A DNA stretch of 47,601 nucleotides from an uncultured Lachnospiraceae bacterium (GTDB lineage Bacteria; Bacillota; Clostridia; Lachnospirales; Lachnospiraceae). The notes below the pieces were generated by a model. The model saw nothing but the letters and a program-made list of their open reading frames with translations, was not told the origin of the DNA and searched no databases. The stretch is taken from contig CAMWLG010000021.1 in NCBI GenBank assembly GCA_947175035.1, positions 1-47,601 on the forward strand. The letters run 5' to 3'. Position numbers and translations under genes: made by a program. Shown piece by piece: positions 8,862-16,453 of the stretch. Position 1 is the first letter of the stretch; each line of letters opens with the position of its first letter.

Positions 8862-10283
8862 ATGGAAGGCCTGGGGCTGTATTTAGGGACAGTGTCTGTG
8901 ATTTATGCCATAGTGGCAATGTTTGGAAAAGGGTATGTCCTGTACCGTTTTGCGAAGCCGTTTATGGAAAATAAAAAGGGAGCATTCTGCATAGGGATCA
9001 CTTATTTTGTCACAATGCTGGTCCTATATTTTGTGCCAATCGAGATGAATACATTTGTGGCATACGGTTTAGGGATAGTGTCGCCTTTTGCTGTCATGTA
9101 CAGGATAGACCGCAGGAATTGTAAACAGAAGATATTCATAGCGGTAACATTTTTTTCCCTGCGCTGGCTGTCGGAATGTATGGCGCGTATTATAATAGGA
9201 GCCATATATGACATCAAGCCCGTACATGACGCTTTCTTTCTGGTAGGAGGAGAACTGGCGACATATCTTACGGTATACTGCGGATTGGAATTGCTGGATA
9301 TGGTAATCGATTTTGCGTTATTGGGAATCAGCGTAAGATATATTGTAAAAGCATACGTTTATAAAAGAGAGGACATGAGCATAAAGGAAATGTTTATGCT
9401 GACCGTGCCTTCAATCATGGGAATGACCGGATACGGAATTATAATACATTATCAGACCCGTTCGGGAATGGGTTGGATGGACCCTATATCCGGCTTGTAC
9501 AACGGGCTGGCATTTCTGCACTTTGGCATATCTATCATTACAATCGTGGTAGTGACCGTTTTGTTCCAGAACATCAAGGCAAGGCAGGAAGAAAAATTGC
9601 AGAATGAACTGCTTGCCATACAAATTGAAAGTACAGAAAAACATATAGGGCAGGTGGAGGGGCTGTACCGGAACATGCGCAGTATCAGGCATGATATGAC
9701 AAACCATATCCTTACATTGGAAAGGCTTTATGCCGGGAACAATGTGCAGGAAGCAATAGATTATGGCAAGGAACTAAAATCTGCCCTTTCCCTGATAGCA
9801 GGGGAGATAAAAACAGGGAATCCCGTAACGGATGTGATCCTGCAGGAATTAAAAAGTGAGGCAGAGAAAAGGAAGATAGACTTCCAAACAGATTTTTATT
9901 ATCCTACCGGCACGAACATCAACGCCTTTGATGTCAGTGTGATATTGAACAATGCCCTGCAGAACGCAATGGAACATATAATGAATTTTCCATTGGAGAA
10001 TGCAGGAAAAAACGAAACACCACATATATCTGTCCATTCATACCATAGGAATAATGCCTATATGATCGAGATCAGCAACAGCTGCAACGGAAATCTGCAA
10101 TGGGATGAGGAACGTGGCCTGCCTGTTACGTCAAAGGAAAAGAAGGACGGCCATGGATATGGGCAAACCCATGGCTATGGGTTGTCCAATATCCGCATGG
10201 TGGCGAGGAAATATTCCGGAGATATAGCCATTGATTTAAAAGATGATGAATTCCGTCTCAGTATTATGTTGATGATGGAATAA
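8862..10283 (+). CDS. GHKL-family sensor histidine kinase (AgrC-like)
   Basis: The N-terminal 240 residues hold about six or seven transmembrane segments. A coiled linker leads to a phospho-acceptor motif SIRHDMTNHI and a GHKL ATPase domain, with NNALQNAMEH as N-box and GHGYGLSN as G-box. This is the AgrC/NatK type that senses peptides or other small signals in the membrane. No AgrB/AgrD peptide pair is found nearby, so the signal is unknown. A rho-independent terminator follows immediately, closing the two-gene operon. Confidence 0.92.
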   Translation: MEGLGLYLGTVSVIYAIVAMFGKGYVLYRFAKPFMENKKGAFCIGITYFVTMLVLYFVPIEMNTFVAYGLGIVSPFAVMYRIDRRNCKQKIFIAVTFFSLRWLSECMARIIIGAIYDIKPVHDAFFLVGGELATYLTVYCGLELLDMVIDFALLGISVRYIVKAYVYKREDMSIKEMFMLTVPSIMGMTGYGIIIHYQTRSGMGWMDPISGLYNGLAFLHFGISIITIVVVTVLFQNIKARQEEKLQNELLAIQIESTEKHIGQVEGLYRNMRSIRHDMTNHILTLERLYAGNNVQEAIDYGKELKSALSLIAGEIKTGNPVTDVILQELKSEAEKRKIDFQTDFYYPTGTNINAFDVSVILNNALQNAMEHIMNFPLENAGKNETPHISVHSYHRNNAYMIEISNSCNGNLQWDEERGLPVTSKEKKDGHGYGQTHGYGLSNIRMVARKYSGDIAIDLKDDEFRLSIMLMME

Positions 10284-10300
10284 AGAAAACCTCTTATGTG

Positions 10301-10326
10301 AAAGCGTCCGACAAGGACGCTTTTTT
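10301..10326 (+). terminator. Rho-independent terminator after the two-component genes
   Basis: A perfect 9-bp stem (AAAGCGTCC / GGACGCTTT) with loop GACAA is followed by more T residues. It begins 18 bases after the kinase stop codon and separates this operon from the DUF6033 genes. Confidence 0.9.
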
Positions 10327-10332
10327 ATGGGC

Positions 10333-10346
10333 TTTACAACAGAAAA
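10333..10346 (+). promoter_or_regulatory. Candidate LytTR operator, copy 2 (upstream of the DUF6033 operon)
   Basis: This is an exact second copy of the 14-base TTTACAACAGAAAA found upstream of the response regulator. It sits just after the terminator and about 110 bases before the first DUF6033 gene. It suggests that the two-component system controls this operon. No clear -10 was found at the same offset as in copy 1. Confidence 0.4.
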
Positions 10347-10456
10347 AGGTCGCTCCACGGCATATCGGTTTAGTTTGTGAAATCAAGCTCCGAAACAACA
10401 ATTGAGGATAGGCAGAAATAAGTAATGTCAAAATTATGTCAAGGAGGACTAGGATT

Positions 10457-11119
10457 ATGGCAATGGAAATCAGTAACAATTACAGTAACTATGCAAGCAG
10501 TTATGCAAATGCTGCAAACAGTAAAAAGCAGACAACATCGGGCAAGGCTGTCACACAGCCGGGCAGCATCGGCGAGGCGGGGCTTTCCCAAAAGGCACAG
10601 GCTCTTTTGGAAAAGTTGAGGAAAACATACGGCAACATGGATTTTATGGTGGCTGATTCTGATAAGGGAGATGATGTCAAAGAAATCCTGTCCCGTGGAA
10701 CAAAAGAGGTTTCTGTGGTATTCTCCGGTTCGGAGCTTGAAAAGATGGCATCCGATAAGAAATACGAACAGGAATATATGGGACGGGTGCAGGGCGCGCT
10801 TCGGATGTCGGAACAGATCAACCGGGAATTTGGCTTTACATCGGCATTTGGCGGGAAGGCCGGCAATGGCGAAATAAGCAAGATAGGAATTTCTTTTAAT
10901 TCAGACGGTACAACATCGTTTTTCGCAGAACTGGAAAAATGCAGTGCAAGGCAGAGAGCGCGTATTGAGAAAACACGGGAGGATACAGGTATGAAGCGGA
11001 CGACTGTCCAGGCAGGCAGTATGGAGGAGCTTCTGGAAAAGATCAGGGGAGTTAATTGGCATTCCATAAAGGCAGAAAACAGATCACAGAGCGGCGGGCG
11101 ATTTGATTTTACCATATAG
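10457..11119 (+). CDS. DUF6033 family protein, first copy
   Basis: The ATG at 10457 has AAGGAGG nine bases upstream and starts MAMEISNNYSNYASS; an in-frame ATG at 10436 lies before this site and is less likely. The 220-aa protein has a Ser/Asn/Ala-rich N-terminus like those of flagellar and secreted filament proteins, then SQKAQALLEKLRKTYGNMDFMVADSDKG and a helical C-terminal half. I assign DUF6033, a clostridial family of unknown function. It lacks a signal peptide. A shorter paralogue follows directly with a near-identical leader, and FlxA-like and FliD-like genes come next. Confidence 0.7.
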   Translation: MAMEISNNYSNYASSYANAANSKKQTTSGKAVTQPGSIGEAGLSQKAQALLEKLRKTYGNMDFMVADSDKGDDVKEILSRGTKEVSVVFSGSELEKMASDKKYEQEYMGRVQGALRMSEQINREFGFTSAFGGKAGNGEISKIGISFNSDGTTSFFAELEKCSARQRARIEKTREDTGMKRTTVQAGSMEELLEKIRGVNWHSIKAENRSQSGGRFDFTI

Positions 11120-11170
11120 GGGGGATAAATCGGTTTTCAGTGAAAAATTATGTCATGGAGGACTACGATT

Positions 11171-11629
11171 ATGGCAGATGAATTATCCTATCTTTCCAAG
11201 AAGTATGGCAATTATAGCTTTGTAGCCGCCAATTATTCTAAAGGAATGCAGTATGGTTCTAACTCAACTACGAATGTTGTAATCTCTCCACAGTTTTTAT
11301 TTAAAATGGCAAATGATGCGGAATTAGAAAAAGAATATGAAGAAAATATTGCAGCTATGCGGAAATTAGATGAGGAATTTGCCGCACAACAGGCTTCAAT
11401 AGATTGGCGTGTAGAGCAAGGTTGGGCGATTGACAAATATGGTGGTATTAGTAAGTGGATTATAGGGCATAAAGGTCTGGATGCAAAGCGGCAGGCAGAC
11501 CGGGAAGAAAAAAGAAAATTGCAGGAAGAATTGGAAGAAGCGGGTAAGGAGCAGTTTGGCGATAAGTGGAAAGGTGTAGTAGTTATTAACAAAATACGGC
11601 TGTTTCCAAAGATGATAAGGATAACGTGA
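11171..11629 (+). CDS. DUF6033-related protein, second copy, probably frameshifted near its 3' end
   Basis: The ATG at 11171 follows ATGGAGGAC. The 152-aa product shares the ELSYLSKKYGNYSFVAANYSKG opening region with the first copy's KLRKTYGNMDFMVADSDKG. The annotated C-terminus VVVINKIRLFPKMIRIT looks unnatural. If the A4 run at 11591-11594 had one more A, the frame would continue as NTAVSKDDKDNVTVTGLDMDLKA and stop at 11664, which looks like a real protein end. So the gene has either a one-base deletion, a sequencing error or programmed slippage. Base composition is a little more AT-rich than the first copy. Confidence 0.6.
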   Translation: MADELSYLSKKYGNYSFVAANYSKGMQYGSNSTTNVVISPQFLFKMANDAELEKEYEENIAAMRKLDEEFAAQQASIDWRVEQGWAIDKYGGISKWIIGHKGLDAKRQADREEKRKLQEELEEAGKEQFGDKWKGVVVINKIRLFPKMIRIT

Positions 11630-11706
11630 CAGTTACGGGCTTGGATATGGACTTAAAAGCATAACAGGAAAAGGATTTCAAATTTTAAATCAAGGAGGAC
11701 AAGAAA

Positions 11707-12480
11707 ATGACAATCAACAGTATCAATGGAGCAAACACACTAGTGGGGCAGATGGGAATGAATCAGGCAACGGATTCTTACAGCCGGGATATTCAGAACC
11801 AGATTGCCAATGCACAGAAGCAGTTGCAGGAGCTTTCTTCTAATGAGGATATGACCTTAGAGGAAAAAATGAAGAAACGGCAGGAAATACAGCAGCAGAT
11901 CAGCGACTTGAATGTGCAGTTAAGACAGCACCAAATGGAGCAGCGCAGAGTTGCCATGGGCGGCTCACAACAGGCAAAAGGTTCCTCTATGGACGATATG
12001 CTTGGCGGTACAGGAAATGCGGGGAATAAAAAGAGGGGAAGTAAAAACACCGGGCTGTCACAGGCAAGCATGACAGCAATCATTTCCGCAGACAGTTCCA
12101 TAAAACAGGCACAAGTACAAGGCAGCGTGGCTACAAGAATGGAGGGGAGAGCCGGGGTTCTGGAATCTGAAATCAAGTTAGATCAAGCCAGGGGCGGTGT
12201 TACACAGAAAAAGGAAGAAGAACTTGCCGAGGTAGAGCAGAAAGCACAGGCTGCAACATCATCACAGCTTTCCACATTGGCAGAAGCAAACAAGACAATG
12301 AAGGAAGCGGCAGAAGCAGAGAGCAAGGAGGAAAAGACAGATAGCAAGGAGGAAAAGACTGACGATAAGGACGCCAAAACCACAGGCGAAAAATCAGACG
12401 TTTCCGTTTCAAGTAGTGCAGCAGCCGAAAATACAGCATCGCAGCCGACAGCACTTCAATCTGTAGATATTCGTTTATAG
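11707..12480 (+). CDS. FlxA-like coiled-coil protein
   Basis: The ATG follows AAGGAGGAC. Residues 25-90 are a heptad coiled coil (IQNQIANAQKQLQELSSNED, then MTLEEKMKKRQEIQQQISDL), matching the FlxA-like family, which is linked to flagellar regulons in enterobacteria but is widespread in non-flagellar contexts too. The middle is Gly/Ser/Lys-rich and the C-terminal third is low-complexity, including two near-identical SKEEKTD units and Ser/Ala-rich sequence. No signal peptide or membrane segment is present. Its gene ends 12 bases before the FliD-like gene's start, with the intervening GGAGGTG as that gene's ribosome-binding site. Confidence 0.7.
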   Translation: MTINSINGANTLVGQMGMNQATDSYSRDIQNQIANAQKQLQELSSNEDMTLEEKMKKRQEIQQQISDLNVQLRQHQMEQRRVAMGGSQQAKGSSMDDMLGGTGNAGNKKRGSKNTGLSQASMTAIISADSSIKQAQVQGSVATRMEGRAGVLESEIKLDQARGGVTQKKEEELAEVEQKAQAATSSQLSTLAEANKTMKEAAEAESKEEKTDSKEEKTDDKDAKTTGEKSDVSVSSSAAAENTASQPTALQSVDIRL

Positions 12481-12492
12481 GAGGTGAAGCAT

Positions 12493-13311
12493 ATGTCATC
12501 TATTAACTTTAACGATTATACAAATTATGAAAACTACAATACGGGTTATGATTTCTCTGCCCTCATGGGCGGGACGACCAATTCTTCCGGCAATCTGCTT
12601 TCAGACTATGCTTCCATTAAAAATGGCAGCTATGGAAAGCTATTGAAAGCATACTATGCAAAGCAGGATGCGGAAAGCGCATCCTCGGGAGACAGTAAAC
12701 AGAGGCTGACGCTTATGCGGTCAAATGCAGATTCCCTTAAAAAATCTGCGGACGCCCTGAACAATTCTTCCCTTTGGGAAAAAAAGAAAATGAAGAAAAA
12801 AGACGAGAAAACAGGGGAAGAAACCGAGGTGGAGGACTATGACCGGGATGCCATTACCAAAGCTGTAAAATCCTTTGTAGCGGATTATAATGCCGTAGTG
12901 GGACAGGCGGGCGATTCAGATACAAAAAATATACTTCGCCAGGCAGCGTGGATGACGGGTATCACAGACAGTATGGAGAACTTGCTTTCGAAGGTGGGAA
13001 TCACCATAGGAAAGAGTAACAAATTGGAGCTGGATGAAGATGCCTTAAAGGAAGCTGACATTAAAACTTTAAAGGCGGTGTTTACCGGATCAGGTTCTTT
13101 TGCTGATAAAATTTCCCAAAAAGCGGGCAGCCTCAGTAAAGCAGCTGCGAATGCGGCGGCAAAGGTTAAGGGAACGACATATACAAGCAGGGGCGGTTAT
13201 TCTGATACCCTCTCAAAGCTGGTTTCCAGTACAGTGGATGAAAAGATAGGGAATAAGAACTCAGGTTCTGATAAAAAAGAGGATGAGGAAAAGAAAAGTA
13301 AAAAGCCATAA
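12493..13311 (+). CDS. FliD C-terminus-like protein without flagellar context
   Basis: The ATG at 12493 lies six bases after AGGAGGTG; the GTG at 12484 falls within that site and is rejected. The 272-aa protein opens with Asn/Tyr-rich low-complexity sequence. Its middle, FVADYNAVVGQAGDSDTK through VGITIGKSNKLELDEDALK and IKTLKAVFTGSGSFADKI, closely follows the C-terminal domain of the flagellar cap protein FliD. The N-terminal D0/D1 parts of FliD are missing. The tail is Lys/Glu-rich. It ends the FlxA/DUF6033 operon. Function is unknown; a secreted or polymer-capping role is a guess. Confidence 0.65.
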   Translation: MSSINFNDYTNYENYNTGYDFSALMGGTTNSSGNLLSDYASIKNGSYGKLLKAYYAKQDAESASSGDSKQRLTLMRSNADSLKKSADALNNSSLWEKKKMKKKDEKTGEETEVEDYDRDAITKAVKSFVADYNAVVGQAGDSDTKNILRQAAWMTGITDSMENLLSKVGITIGKSNKLELDEDALKEADIKTLKAVFTGSGSFADKISQKAGSLSKAAANAAAKVKGTTYTSRGGYSDTLSKLVSSTVDEKIGNKNSGSDKKEDEEKKSKKP

Positions 13312-13418
13312 AAATTTCATAAAAGTTTTGTTGCATTAGTGGCAATATAATAATAAAATGTAGATAGAAAAGTATGAATTGTAACAGAAGAACCATACTA
13401 ACAAAGGAGGTGTTTCGT

Positions 13419-13625
13419 ATGGCAACTTCGAGCATCACAAAAAATTTTGTCATTTCCGGCAAGGAACAGGTGGAGATGTTTGTCAATGCGATTGAAGAAT
13501 CTGCCAAAAACCGTCCTGAGCATATTCCGGTGGCTGCAAGAGAGATAAAAGGAGAAGCGGAATTAAGAGAAATGATGAGGCTGCGGAAAATGAAAACAAA
13601 GGAGAAAGAAAATGCCGGAAAATGA
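13419..13625 (+). CDS. Probable antitoxin of a GNAT toxin-antitoxin pair
   Basis: This is a 68-aa protein starting MATSSITKNFVISGKEQ after a strong ACAAAGGAGGTG site; the earlier in-frame ATG at 13374 lies before that site. A beta-prone N-terminus with the KNFVI pattern precedes a helix and a charged, Lys/Glu-rich C-terminus. It overlaps the acetyltransferase gene by 14 bases. In type II GNAT modules (TacAT/AtaRT class) the small upstream protein binds DNA and neutralises the toxin. No ribbon-helix-helix fold can be proven here, so the call rests on size, order and overlap. Confidence 0.6.
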   Translation: MATSSITKNFVISGKEQVEMFVNAIEESAKNRPEHIPVAAREIKGEAELREMMRLRKMKTKEKENAGK

Positions 13626-14226
13626 TAAATTTTTTTCGGTCAATATCCGTGAATATTTAGCATTAGGAAATGATGTGGAAGCCGGAGAGCCAGCACTTCT
13701 TGAGTTGCTTTCCGGTTTTTCTTGTCCAAAGAATCCGGATGTTGAACGGTTTTTGAAGAAAAGCGCCATAGAGTTTACAAAGAAGAACCAATCCGTTACA
13801 TATCTTGTAGTTTCGGCAGAAGATGTCCGGCTGCTTGGGTACTTTACTCTTGCATTAAAGCCGCTGACAGTAAGGGGCGAAACGGTAAGCAATACTATGA
13901 GAAGAAAGCTATTGCGTATTAGTGAGTTGGATGAGCAATCTGATACTTACACCATGTCTGCGTATTTGGTCGCACAGCTTGGGAAAAACTTCTCAGAAAA
14001 CGCAGGACAAGAGATTACTGGAGAAGAACTGCTTAAACTGGCATGGGATAAGATCATGGAGATACAGTATTTGGGCGGCGGCATGGTAGCATTTTTAGAG
14101 GCAGAAAATGAGGAAAAGCTGTTATCATTTTACCGTGGTAATCGTTTTTCACAGTTTGATACCAGACAGACCACATCAGATACAGATGAGCCACATGAGT
14201 TGGTACAGCTTTTAAGGTTAATCTAA
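13612..14226 (+). CDS. GNAT-family acetyltransferase, probable toxin
   Basis: The 204-aa protein has a GNAT-like core: TYLVVSAEDVRLLGYFTLALK as the central strands, LRISELDEQ and YTMSAYLVAQLGKNF leading to the acetyl-CoA region, and GGGMVAFLEAENEEKLLSFYRGNRF as the closing strand-helix motif. The layout resembles TacT-like toxins that acetylate charged tRNA and stop translation. The start overlaps the small upstream gene, with GGAGAAAG before the ATG. It probably stabilises the adjacent region. Toxicity is inferred, not shown. Confidence 0.7.
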   Translation: MPENDKFFSVNIREYLALGNDVEAGEPALLELLSGFSCPKNPDVERFLKKSAIEFTKKNQSVTYLVVSAEDVRLLGYFTLALKPLTVRGETVSNTMRRKLLRISELDEQSDTYTMSAYLVAQLGKNFSENAGQEITGEELLKLAWDKIMEIQYLGGGMVAFLEAENEEKLLSFYRGNRFSQFDTRQTTSDTDEPHELVQLLRLI

Positions 14227-14247
14227 CATAGGAATTGACTTAATGAT

Positions 14248-14442
14248 ATGGCAAAGATAAATAAAAAAGGAAACCACTTAGAAGAAAAATACCATGCGAT
14301 AAAACAGGAGCGAGCTGATAAATTCGCAAAGAGTTCAAGGGCATTTTGTATGGCGGTAATTGCATTATTTCTGTATTTTCAAGCTCTGATAGTGATGAAG
14401 AGCGGCTTTGCAGGCAAATTCTGTCAGGGAATCGTAACTTAG
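14248..14442 (+). CDS. Possible small membrane protein, 64 aa (doubtful)
   Basis: The reading frame has a basic, charged N-terminus (KINKKGNHLEEKYHAIKQERADK) and one hydrophobic stretch (FCMAVIALFLYFQALIVM), giving the look of a small one-pass membrane protein. The ribosome-binding site is weak (AGGA too far upstream). It sits just after the GNAT gene. It may be real or the left-over N-terminus of a larger gene. Confidence 0.3.
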   Translation: MAKINKKGNHLEEKYHAIKQERADKFAKSSRAFCMAVIALFLYFQALIVMKSGFAGKFCQGIVT

Positions 14443-14800
14443 ATTTAAGAAGTATAAATTTTATTTGTGAATTGATTAGCCGGATATAATACAAAAAAAT
14501 ATCTTCAACATGCAGGATTTGCCTTTTTATTACTTTGTAATAAAGAATTTTGCAGAAAGTGTGGGTACTCGCAAAATTTTCAGCAGAAAGGAGGCAGAAG
14601 CTCCACTCGTTGAGAAGATTAAAGAACAAATAAAATGAGTTTCTGCTAAAATGCCATATCTATAATTAGGGCCACTATTGTGAAATTAAAAATTTTGTAG
14701 TATGATAGTTGTGTGTAATTTTCTAATATAGATTTTACGGGATTAATATATAGAGGTGTAATATGGGAAAAGAAAATATTACGGAGGATTAGGGGGATTT
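14443..14800. other. AT-rich non-coding stretch with decayed coding fragments
   Basis: About 360 bases with no convincing full gene. A short open stretch near 14555-14640 would read VGTRKIFSRKEAEAPLVEKI in one frame and looks like the tail of a lost protein. The right end holds a nine-codon reading frame (14763-14792) just ahead of the restriction endonuclease gene. I see no transposon ends, tRNA or attachment site. The stretch probably marks the left border of the restriction-modification insert. Confidence 0.5.
14763..14792 (+). CDS. Possible nine-codon leader peptide before the restriction endonuclease
   Basis: ATG at 14763 with AGAGGTG six bases upstream would encode MGKENITED and stop eight bases before the endonuclease start, overlapping that gene's ribosome-binding region. 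Translation could modulate endonuclease synthesis by coupling. It may be fortuitous. Confidence 0.3.
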   Translation: MGKENITED

Positions 14801-15556
14801 ATGGATCAAAGATACCGACAAATGATAGCAAATGAATTTAGAAATTGTGTAAATAATACGATTAAGCGGCTGCAGGGTGAAGCAACCTATCGTCCATTCC
14901 ATTCTGCCTTATTGTCGGAAGAGGCCCTTTTTTGGAGCAGGTTTGAGCGATCCTTTAGCACATCGTTTGGGCAGAGGGTCATTGAAGAAATAGCAAGGCT
15001 TGTTGCTTTTTCAAATGGCGCTTCTGCGGCGCAGAGGCAAAAGGAAACCTTTATTAATTTGGACAATGCTTATGTTACGGCAATTTCGGCACATATGCAG
15101 GGGTTAAGAAATGGTCGGCATTCTGATTGGAATACCACAATTGCCACACTCAGGGCGATTCCTTTATCCGGTACAGTGACCCCTATAAGAATAATATCAG
15201 ATTTATGGTGGCAAAAAGATGGAATTAACAACTATATCAGCTTGAAAACGGTAAAGCCAAATATTGACCAGACGGCAGTAGCTAAGGAGGACTGTCTGCG
15301 TTTAACATTGGCGGATCCGAACTGTAATGCTTATTTTGGCTTGCCGTATAATCCATATGGTGAGAATAAAAGAGATTATGCCCATACCCCGCCAATGGGG
15401 ATTTTTGATTTCCATCATGATTCGGTCGTTTTGATTGGAAAGGAAATGTGGGACACAATTGGAGGTTCTGGCTGTTACGAGGAATTGATAGATATTGCGC
15501 GGGCAGTAGGTGTGGAAACAAAGCAGACGATATTCAGGATGCTTAATGGAAGATAG
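14801..15556 (+). CDS. TdeIII-like type II restriction endonuclease
   Basis: The 251-aa protein matches the TdeIII/MjaII-type restriction endonuclease family as I remember it: ATLRAIPLSGTVTPIRIISD, then YISLKTVKPNIDQT with the likely catalytic lysine in SLK, then NAYFGLPYNPYGENKRDYAH and a C-terminal GKEMWDTIGG. Known family members cut GGNCC, so that is a possible but unproven target. A cytosine-C5 methyltransferase lies on the other strand 2 kb away, completing a restriction-modification pair. The ATG follows GATTAGGGGG. A nine-codon reading frame directly precedes it. Confidence 0.75.
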   Translation: MDQRYRQMIANEFRNCVNNTIKRLQGEATYRPFHSALLSEEALFWSRFERSFSTSFGQRVIEEIARLVAFSNGASAAQRQKETFINLDNAYVTAISAHMQGLRNGRHSDWNTTIATLRAIPLSGTVTPIRIISDLWWQKDGINNYISLKTVKPNIDQTAVAKEDCLRLTLADPNCNAYFGLPYNPYGENKRDYAHTPPMGIFDFHHDSVVLIGKEMWDTIGGSGCYEELIDIARAVGVETKQTIFRMLNGR

Positions 15557-15689
15557 GAGCTGGCCAACTTCTTATAGGGGAGAACTGTATATTTACGCCG
15601 GATTAGCAAAAGTGCCTACAAAAGATGAGCGTATAAAAAGGCTCACCTCATATTTGGATGGGAGGTTTCGCTTGTGGAAGGAATATTGA
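15546..15689 (+). CDS. Short ASCH-domain-like reading frame, 47 aa, perhaps a fragment
   Basis: The frame overlaps the 3' end of the endonuclease gene and the 5' end of the next gene. Its product MEDRSWPTSYRGELYIYAG resembles the start of ASCH domains (pattern RSWPTxYRGxLYIxA), but the usual upstream strand and the C-terminal two thirds are absent. ASCH domains bind RNA or modified nucleotides. It is either a remnant or a stand-alone peptide. No strong ribosome-binding site is seen. Confidence 0.35.
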   Translation: MEDRSWPTSYRGELYIYAGLAKVPTKDERIKRLTSYLDGRFRLWKEY

Positions 15690-16411
15690 TCTCATTAGAC
15701 CGGAAGGCAAAAAGAGGACAAGTAGATACAAGAAATGATAATATAGGGATACTGACAATTTATTTTCAGGAAATTCCAGATGCGGTGCGAGTGAACTGTA
15801 CCGTTGAATTTGATGTAGCCATAAGCAAAAGTGGAAACCGGTATGCACGGTTTATTTCAGTTGCAGATAGGAACCAGGCATTGTTTAACACGGAAGACCG
15901 GACACAATGGTATGTTTGGGGAGAAGGAGAAGAGAACGCTTTTGTGGAACGTATTGTTCCCAGGTTGGGCATAGATTTGCGGATCAACCCTGAAAAAGCC
16001 CAAAAGCCATGGGAAATTGATTTGTTTGATTATACGAATAACCGTTATGCGGATTTAAAGACACAGAATACCCCGTTTTTTACGGCGGGGAGGTATATGT
16101 ATGGAGGGGTACCATATGATCCGACCTACACAGTTACCTTTAATAAAAAAGATTATGAGAATTACATAGAAAAACATCCGGATTGCGATATTTATTTTTG
16201 GGTATACTGGTCGCAGTTAGCCTATAGAAATATAAGAGTGAACGAGCTATATGGTGTCTGGAGGGCGCATTTCCAAAGAATGGCACACAAAATCCAGGCT
16301 GGAGAAGTGGCTTTGCATGCTTACATGCATAGGGTGAATGACGACCATAATGCTAGGGAAAGTTATTTGTTTAATTTGGCGGATACTGCTGTCTTTGAAA
16401 AGCTGATTTGA
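15674..16411 (+). CDS. OB-fold/cold-shock-like plus PD-(D/E)xK nuclease-like protein
   Basis: GTG start with GGAGG eight bases upstream. Residues 1-70 look like a small beta-barrel of cold-shock/OB type (EGILISLDRKAKRGQVDT, then VNCTVEFDVAI and RYARFISVAD). Residues 75-245 contain KPWEIDLFDYTNNRYADLKTQ, where ExD and DLK fit a PD-(D/E)xK catalytic core, followed by DIYFWVYWSQ as the next core strand. It lies in the restriction-modification island, co-directional with the endonuclease and convergent with the methyltransferase. It may be a second nuclease or an accessory subunit. I do not recognise a named family. Confidence 0.6.
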   Translation: MEGILISLDRKAKRGQVDTRNDNIGILTIYFQEIPDAVRVNCTVEFDVAISKSGNRYARFISVADRNQALFNTEDRTQWYVWGEGEENAFVERIVPRLGIDLRINPEKAQKPWEIDLFDYTNNRYADLKTQNTPFFTAGRYMYGGVPYDPTYTVTFNKKDYENYIEKHPDCDIYFWVYWSQLAYRNIRVNELYGVWRAHFQRMAHKIQAGEVALHAYMHRVNDDHNARESYLFNLADTAVFEKLI

Positions 16412-16416
16412 AGGAT

Positions 16417-16443
16417 GGCATGCATTCTATGGGAATGCATGCC
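16417..16443. terminator. Perfect hairpin between convergent genes of the restriction-modification island
   Basis: GGCATGCATTC and GAATGCATGCC form an 11-bp perfect stem with a five-base loop, starting five bases after the nuclease-like gene and ten before the methyltransferase stop. No strong T-run follows on either side, so termination is likely but not certain. Confidence 0.5.
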
Positions 16444-16453
16444 GCATGAACTT

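Noticed and set aside
8139..10283. Complete agr quorum-sensing locus
   Set aside because: Regulator and kinase are AgrA/AgrC-like, but no AgrB membrane protease or AgrD peptide gene was found on either strand nearby.
10457..13311. Ordinary flagellar operon
   Set aside because: No flagellin, hook, rod, motor, chaperone or export genes are in the window; the FliD-like protein lacks the N-terminal domains.
14443..14800. Transposon or integrase remnant
   Set aside because: Short coding fragments are present, but no recombinase motif, inverted repeat or target duplication could be shown.
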